This document shows positions 5,817 through 9,346 of a DNA stretch of 9,346 nucleotides, in pieces. Source of the stretch: CAZIGM01 sp964538675. Its GTDB lineage: Bacteria; Bacillota; Bacilli; Tepidibacillales; Tepidibacillaceae. Below the pieces are notes generated by a model, which saw only the letters and a list, made by a program, of their open reading frames with translations, had not been told where the DNA came from and made no database searches. The DNA is taken from the NCBI GenBank assembly GCA_964538675.1, contig CAZIGM010000060.1, positions 1 to 9,346 of the forward strand, written 5' to 3'. Positions within the stretch are counted from its first letter, which is position 1. Every line of letters begins with the position of its first letter. A program made the position numbers and the translations under genes.

Positions 5817-6575
5817 ATGAGTGAAAAAGATAATTCGACTGTAGAACCAATAAATCCAGAAGATTCCGAAGAAGAAAGTGAAGAGAATAAGAAAAAAGGT
5901 GTAGTAGATACTATTCAATCATTAGGACAAACAAGTATACCAATTTTTGAGACTAACATATTTACCTTAAATATTATTGGTCAGATTGAAGGTCATTTAG
6001 TTTTACCACCACAAAATAAAACAACAAAATATGAACATATTATTCCTCAATTAGTTGCAGCTGAACAAAACCCTAAAATAGAAGGAATATTAATAATATT
6101 AAATACAGTCGGTGGTGATGTAGAAGCAGGATTAGCTATTGCTGAAATGGTATCCACTTTATCAAAACCAACTGTAACAATTGTTTTAGGCGGAGGACAT
6201 TCTATTGGTGTACCAATATCTGTTTCTTCTGATTACTCTTTTATTTGTGAAAGTGCTACTATGACAATTCATCCAGTTCGTCTTTCTGGCATTGTAATTG
6301 GAGTACCTCAAACATTTGAATATTTAGATAAAATGCAAGAAAGAGTTGTTAAATTTGTCACACAACATTCAAAAATTACAGAAGAGAAGTTTAAAGAGCT
6401 AATGTTTAAAACTGGTGAATTAACGAGAGATATTGGGACAAATGTAATTGGTGCTGATGCAGTTAAATATGGTTTAATTGACCAAGTAGGTGGTTTAGGT
6501 GATGCATTGAAGGAATTAAATATAAGAATCGATAAATATAAAGTAAATAAGAAGAATGAAGGATTAGTTCAATGA
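5817..6575 (+). CDS. tepA: ClpP-like serine protease, TepA family
   Basis: This 252-residue protein belongs to the ClpP/crotonase-fold serine proteases of spore formers. In B. subtilis, TepA (YmfB) was first described as enhancing protein translocation and later linked to spore outgrowth and degradation of small acid-soluble spore proteins; I cite this from memory. The nucleophile is S129 in GGGHSIGVP (125-133), the histidine is H152 in TIHPVR, and D205 in TRDIGTN is a candidate third residue. LNTVGGDVEAG (95-105) matches the substrate-cleft strand, and AVKYGLIDQVGG (215-226) the C-terminal ClpP motif. Residues 1-27 are acidic and low in complexity. No signal peptide or membrane helix is present, so the protein is cytoplasmic. 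It overlaps the next gene by 4 nt (ATGA), which suggests coupling. The match to TepA is strong, while its physiological substrate here is inferred. Confidence 0.92.
   Translation: MSEKDNSTVEPINPEDSEEESEENKKKGVVDTIQSLGQTSIPIFETNIFTLNIIGQIEGHLVLPPQNKTTKYEHIIPQLVAAEQNPKIEGILIILNTVGGDVEAGLAIAEMVSTLSKPTVTIVLGGGHSIGVPISVSSDYSFICESATMTIHPVRLSGIVIGVPQTFEYLDKMQERVVKFVTQHSKITEEKFKELMFKTGELTRDIGTNVIGADAVKYGLIDQVGGLGDALKELNIRIDKYKVNKKNEGLVQ
6559..6563 (+). promoter_or_regulatory. Ribosome binding site of the ylzJ-like gene
   Basis: AAGGA, 8 nt before the ATG at 6572, lies within the end of tepA. It favours the start at 6572, which overlaps the tepA stop as ATGA, over the in-frame ATG at 6578. Confidence 0.55.
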
Positions 6576-6793
6576 TTATGTATAGCACTGTCCCCATAGA
6601 AGTTATATTTGAAAACTACGATAAAATTAAATTAAACTATCGTGAACTTCAACTTGGTCATATAACTATGATTGTTGAACAAGTGTCAGATTCGGAAGGA
6701 AGAATTATTAGACTTATTAGTCCTGATGCACAAGACTATTTAATGCCTCAGTATCAACCAGGTAGTATAGTACAATTTAGACCTATTATGTAA
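6572..6793 (+). CDS. ylzJ: YlzJ-like small conserved protein
   Basis: This 73-residue protein of unknown function matches the YlzJ-like family by position between tepA and spoIIIE, by size, and by its pattern. It begins MIMYSTVPIEVIFE, has a middle segment GHITMIVEQVSDSEGRIIRLISPDAQDYL, and ends YQPGSIVQFRP. It looks like a small all-beta domain, with no membrane helix, signal peptide or metal-binding cysteines. The 4-nt overlap with tepA implies that it is translated together with the protease, so a partner or accessory role is possible but unproven. ATG 6578 is an alternative start that would remove two residues. The gene is real by context and conservation as I recall it. No biochemical function should be assigned. 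Confidence 0.82.
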   Translation: MIMYSTVPIEVIFENYDKIKLNYRELQLGHITMIVEQVSDSEGRIIRLISPDAQDYLMPQYQPGSIVQFRPIM

Positions 6794-6817
6794 ACTAAGT
6801 CAAAATTAACAGGAACA

Positions 6818-6846
6818 AAACAATTAAAATCTGTTGTTTATTTTTT
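6818..6846 (+). terminator. Weak terminator-like hairpin after ylzJ
   Basis: AAACAA (6818-6823) pairs with TTGTTT (6834-6839) around a 10-nt loop, followed by ATTTTTT to 6846. The stem is short and A-U rich, so termination would be inefficient. Its right arm coincides with the proposed -35 of the spoIIIE promoter, so the two readings compete. Confidence 0.35.
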
Positions 6847-6860
6847 GCCCGTGATATAAT
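6834..6860 (+). promoter_or_regulatory. Extended -10 promoter of spoIIIE
   Basis: TATAAT (6855-6860) is a perfect -10, preceded by TG one base upstream (6852-6853), which gives an extended -10 that needs little -35 contact. TTGTTT (6834-6839) could serve as -35 with a short 15-nt spacer. Transcription would start near 6867, leaving a leader of about 64 nt before the ATG at 6931. Confidence 0.65.
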
Positions 6861-6898
6861 AACTCTTAGAAATGGCTTATATTTTAAGAGTTATTTTT
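6858..6898. promoter_or_regulatory. 11-bp inverted repeat overlapping the spoIIIE promoter
   Basis: AATAACTCTTA (6858-6868) and TAAGAGTTATT (6885-6895) are perfect inverted repeats with a 16-nt spacer. The right arm runs into a T tract ending at 6898. The left arm overlaps the -10 and start site. It may be a terminator for ylzJ read-through, with the spoIIIE promoter nested in it, or an operator. Sequence alone does not decide. Confidence 0.5.
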
Positions 6899-6919
6899 AA
6901 TTCTTCAAAGTTAAAGAAC

Positions 6920-6925
6920 AGGTGG
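6920..6925 (+). promoter_or_regulatory. Ribosome binding site that sets the spoIIIE start at ATG 6931
   Basis: AGGTGG lies 5 nt before ATG 6931. An in-frame GTG at 6922 falls inside this motif and has no Shine-Dalgarno sequence of its own. The protein from 6931 begins MAKKKSRKRKQK, like B. subtilis SpoIIIE (MAKKKRKSRKK) as I remember it. Confidence 0.8.
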
Positions 6926-6930
6926 ATATT

Positions 6931-9273
6931 ATGGCTAAAAAGAAATCTAGAAAAAGAAAACAAAAATTAAAAAGTAATATAAAATATGAATTTATAGGTA
7001 TTCTAATACTTACTTTAATGCTTATTGAATTGTCTAATTTAGGTGAAGTAGGACACATACTTAATTCGTTATTTAGAATGTTAGTAGGAACTTGGGATTT
7101 TGTTCTTACCATAATTGGAATATACATAGCTTTATATATGATGATAAAGAGAAGTTTTCCTTATAATATTTCAATGAGAAAAGTTGGAATAGCACTAATT
7201 TTATTAGCGATTGTTCTATATAATCATATTTTTTTAGTTGATACACTACAAAACAATGGACAATACACTGATGTAAACATCTTTTCAGCTTCTTGGCAAG
7301 CATTAGCTGAAGATAGAGCTGGTAATGAAAGTGTCGAAATAGGTGGTGGAATGATTGGTTCTATAACATATATTATATTCCATTACCTCTTTAATGATTT
7401 AGGAACAAAAATCATGGTAATAACATTAGGTTTGAGTGGATTTTTGTTAACTTTTAATTTTTCATATGTAGATTTAATTAAAAAAGTTAAAACTGTTCTT
7501 AAAAAGGTATATGCTAAGCTTCATAATAAAGTTAAAGAGTTATTAAAAGTGAGTATTCAAAAAAGAAAAACAACAAGAATATTAGCCATTGAAAATGAAA
7601 AAGATATAAATAGCAAAGAGGAAATAGAAGAATTAGATAAAAGTATAGTAGAAGAACCTATTATACATGATTTTATGAATAGAAGTGAATATCGTAAAGA
7701 AAGCTATAATGAAAAAGATGGTCTAGAAAACGGTGATATGAATAATGAGCCAATTAGTAAATATAGTCCATCGGATGATACACATGATACTCATGATATC
7801 GATTTAAATGGAGTCACTTTAGACAAAATAATTGAAGAAGAAGAGAACTATCTTTTACCACCATTTCAATTATTGGATATACCTGAAAATTCAAATCAAA
7901 AAAATTTTTTTAATAATATTAGTTTAAATGCAAAAAAATTAGAGTCCACTTTAGAAAGCTTCGGAGTAGGAATAAAAGTCACACAAATACATAGAGGTCC
8001 TTCAGTTACTCGATATGAAATTCAACCTGATATTGGGGTGAAGGTTAGTCGAATTGTTAATTTATCCGATGATATTGCTTTATCTCTTGCTGCAAAGGAT
8101 ATAAGAATTGAAGCACCAATACCAGGTAAATCTGCTATTGGAATTGAAGTACCAAATTTAGAGGTGGCTATTGTAACACTTAGGGAAGTATTAGAAAGTC
8201 AAAAATTCTATGATTGTAATTCGAAAATAGGTATTGCGTTAGGTCGTGATGTTTCTGGTGAGCCAATAATTGCTGATTTAGCGAAGATGCCTCACCTATT
8301 AGTTGCTGGAACTACTGGTTCAGGGAAAAGCGTATGTATTAATGCGATGATTTCAAGTATATTATTTAAGGCTAAACCTAGTGAAGTAAAATTGTTAATG
8401 ATAGATCCTAAGGTTGTTGAATTAAATGTATATAATGGTATCCCTCATTTACTAACACCAGTAGTTACTAATCCTAAAAAGGCTTCAAAATCATTAAAAA
8501 TGATTGTTAGTGAGATGGACAAAAGGTACGAAAAGTTTTCTGGAAAAGGTGCTAGAGATATAGAGAGGTACAACGAGTTAGTTAAAATAGAATGTTTAGA
8601 AGAAGAAAAAGAAGAGCAAATATTACCATACATTGTTGTAATTATTGATGAATTAGCAGATTTAATGATGGTTGCACCAAATGATGTTGAAGAATCTATT
8701 ATAAGAATTGCTCAAAAAGCTAGGGCAGCTGGGATTCATTTAATTGTAGCTACTCAACGTCCAACAGTTGATGTTATTACAGGCTTAATTAAAGCAAATA
8801 TTCCTTCAAGAATAGCTTTTGGTGTATCTTCGCAAATTGATTCAAGAACAATTATAGATATAAATGGAGCGGAAAAGCTTCTTGGACGTGGTGATATGCT
8901 ATATTTACCAGTTGGAAGTTCAAAACCAATAAGAATACAAGGTGCCTTTATATCTGATGTTGAAGTTGAACAAATTGTAACGTTTATAAAGGAGCAACAA
9001 GATGTAAATTATCATAATGATATGGTTAATACGTTAGAAAAAGTTAATGAAACTGAAGAAGATGTGGACGAAATATATAAAGAGGCTGTAAAATTAGTAG
9101 TCGAAACTAATCAAGCATCAGTATCTTTATTACAAAGAAGATTAAGAATTGGTTACAATAGAGCAGCTAGATTAATCGATGAAATGGAAGAAAGAGGTAT
9201 AATTGGTTCTTATGAGGGTACAAGACCTAGAAAAGTTTTAATAACTAAAGAATTTTTTGAAAATTTTTCATGA
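6931..9273 (+). CDS. spoIIIE: DNA translocase SpoIIIE (FtsK family)
   Basis: This 780-residue membrane-anchored ATP-driven DNA pump moves the chromosome into the forespore and clears trapped DNA at division septa. After a basic N-terminus (KKKSRKRKQK), hydrophobic segments lie at about 21-36, 57-74, 84-102 and 140-178. A charged, low-complexity linker runs to about 315. The motor follows: a conserved alpha domain (KVTQIHRGPSVTRYEIQPD, then KDIRIEAPIPGKSAIGIEVPN), Walker A GTTGSGKS (460-467), Walker B VVIIDELAD (569-577), and ATQRPTVDVITG with KANIPSRIAF. The C-terminal gamma winged helix (about 710-780) contains SLLQRRLRIGYNRAARLIDE, which reads the orienting DNA motifs. Length, order and N-terminus match B. 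subtilis SpoIIIE; the soluble paralogue SftA lacks the membrane segments. The start is ATG 6931, chosen by its AGGTGG. It appears monocistronic, with its own promoter. No lesions are seen. Confidence 0.96.
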   Translation: MAKKKSRKRKQKLKSNIKYEFIGILILTLMLIELSNLGEVGHILNSLFRMLVGTWDFVLTIIGIYIALYMMIKRSFPYNISMRKVGIALILLAIVLYNHIFLVDTLQNNGQYTDVNIFSASWQALAEDRAGNESVEIGGGMIGSITYIIFHYLFNDLGTKIMVITLGLSGFLLTFNFSYVDLIKKVKTVLKKVYAKLHNKVKELLKVSIQKRKTTRILAIENEKDINSKEEIEELDKSIVEEPIIHDFMNRSEYRKESYNEKDGLENGDMNNEPISKYSPSDDTHDTHDIDLNGVTLDKIIEEEENYLLPPFQLLDIPENSNQKNFFNNISLNAKKLESTLESFGVGIKVTQIHRGPSVTRYEIQPDIGVKVSRIVNLSDDIALSLAAKDIRIEAPIPGKSAIGIEVPNLEVAIVTLREVLESQKFYDCNSKIGIALGRDVSGEPIIADLAKMPHLLVAGTTGSGKSVCINAMISSILFKAKPSEVKLLMIDPKVVELNVYNGIPHLLTPVVTNPKKASKSLKMIVSEMDKRYEKFSGKGARDIERYNELVKIECLEEEKEEQILPYIVVIIDELADLMMVAPNDVEESIIRIAQKARAAGIHLIVATQRPTVDVITGLIKANIPSRIAFGVSSQIDSRTIIDINGAEKLLGRGDMLYLPVGSSKPIRIQGAFISDVEVEQIVTFIKEQQDVNYHNDMVNTLEKVNETEEDVDEIYKEAVKLVVETNQASVSLLQRRLRIGYNRAARLIDEMEERGIIGSYEGTRPRKVLITKEFFENFS

Positions 9274-9346
9274 TAAAGCCGAACTTTATTAAGATGGAGT
9301 TTTTCACCTAAAGGTATAAGGGCAACTAAGACTTACGCTACGTTTA
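9273..9346. other. Non-coding tail after spoIIIE, possibly a structured repeat cut by the window edge
   Basis: ATAAAG-CCGAA-CTTTAT (9273-9289) makes a 6-bp hairpin that begins at the last base of the spoIIIE stop codon. It lacks a T tract, so it is not a standard terminator. The stretch 9292-9346 is unusually purine-rich and motif-like (GATGGAG, CACCTAAAGG, AAGGGCAACTAAGAC) and has no open reading frame. ACTTACGCTAC near the end could be the first arm of a hairpin completed outside the window. Confidence 0.3.

Noticed and set aside
6922..6930. GTG at 6922 as the start of spoIIIE
   Set aside because: The GTG lies within the AGGTGG that serves ATG 6931, and the extra residues (M-D-I) are not part of the conserved N-terminus.
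6897..7303. Minus-strand open frames of 65-76 codons opposite the start of spoIIIE
   Set aside because: They are hydrophobic shadows of the membrane-segment coding sequence on the + strand, with no supporting context.
8445..8633. 62-codon minus-strand open frame opposite the spoIIIE motor domain
   Set aside because: It is antisense to conserved FtsK-domain sequence, and the translation is Ser/Leu-rich with no recognisable motif.
1..9346. CRISPR array, tRNA or rRNA gene, lysine riboswitch or T-box
   Set aside because: I saw no regularly spaced direct repeats, no cloverleaf sequence and no recognisable riboswitch core in any gap. Any leader of the dap operon would lie upstream of the window.

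Overview
The window is a stretch of an A+T-rich chromosome from an endospore-forming, low-GC Firmicute. The evidence for this is the gene content and order: dpaB (spoVFB, partial) - asd - dapG - dapA - RNase J gene - tepA - ylzJ - spoIIIE, all on the + strand. As I recall it, this is the order of the Bacillus subtilis spoVF-to-spoIIIE region. Strong AGGAGG-type ribosome binding sites fit the same assignment. The RNase J gene encodes an intact active site, unlike what I remember for B. subtilis RNase J2 at this locus. That difference and the base composition make me lean towards a spore-forming member of the Clostridia, but the genus cannot be fixed by eye.

Region 1 (1-3720) is a metabolic operon. 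It starts inside dpaB (dipicolinate synthase flavoprotein subunit) and continues through asd (aspartate-semialdehyde dehydrogenase), dapG (diaminopimelate-type aspartokinase) and dapA (4-hydroxy-tetrahydrodipicolinate synthase). It ends at a clear rho-independent terminator (3693-3719). Together DapG, Asd and DapA convert aspartate to hydroxy-tetrahydrodipicolinate. That intermediate feeds diaminopimelate and lysine for the cell wall and, through DpaAB, the dipicolinic acid of the spore core. Genes are tightly packed: asd overlaps dapG by 14 nt and the dapG-dapA gap is 11 nt.

Region 2 (3721-5571) is the RNase J gene with its own sigma-A-like promoter, a strong Shine-Dalgarno sequence, a TTG start, and an 18-bp perfect stem-loop directly after the stop codon.

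Region 3 (5529-5816) is the least ordinary part. The 288-nt gap holds two nearly identical terminator-like hairpins. Between them lie a small 8-bp hairpin and a 121-nt inverted-repeat element with 14-bp perfect ends, a more G+C-rich interior and a possible AAAAT target duplication. The element looks like a miniature mobile or repeat element.

Region 4 (5817-6793) is tepA, a ClpP-like serine protease, overlapping by 4 nt a small ylzJ-family gene. Region 5 (6794-9273) is spoIIIE, the membrane-anchored DNA translocase, preceded by an extended -10 promoter that overlaps an 11-bp inverted repeat. The last 73 nt are non-coding and may be the start of another structured or repeated intergenic element cut by the window edge.

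I do not see a new multi-gene system. The protein-coding content is conserved housekeeping and sporulation genes, and the real points of interest are intergenic.
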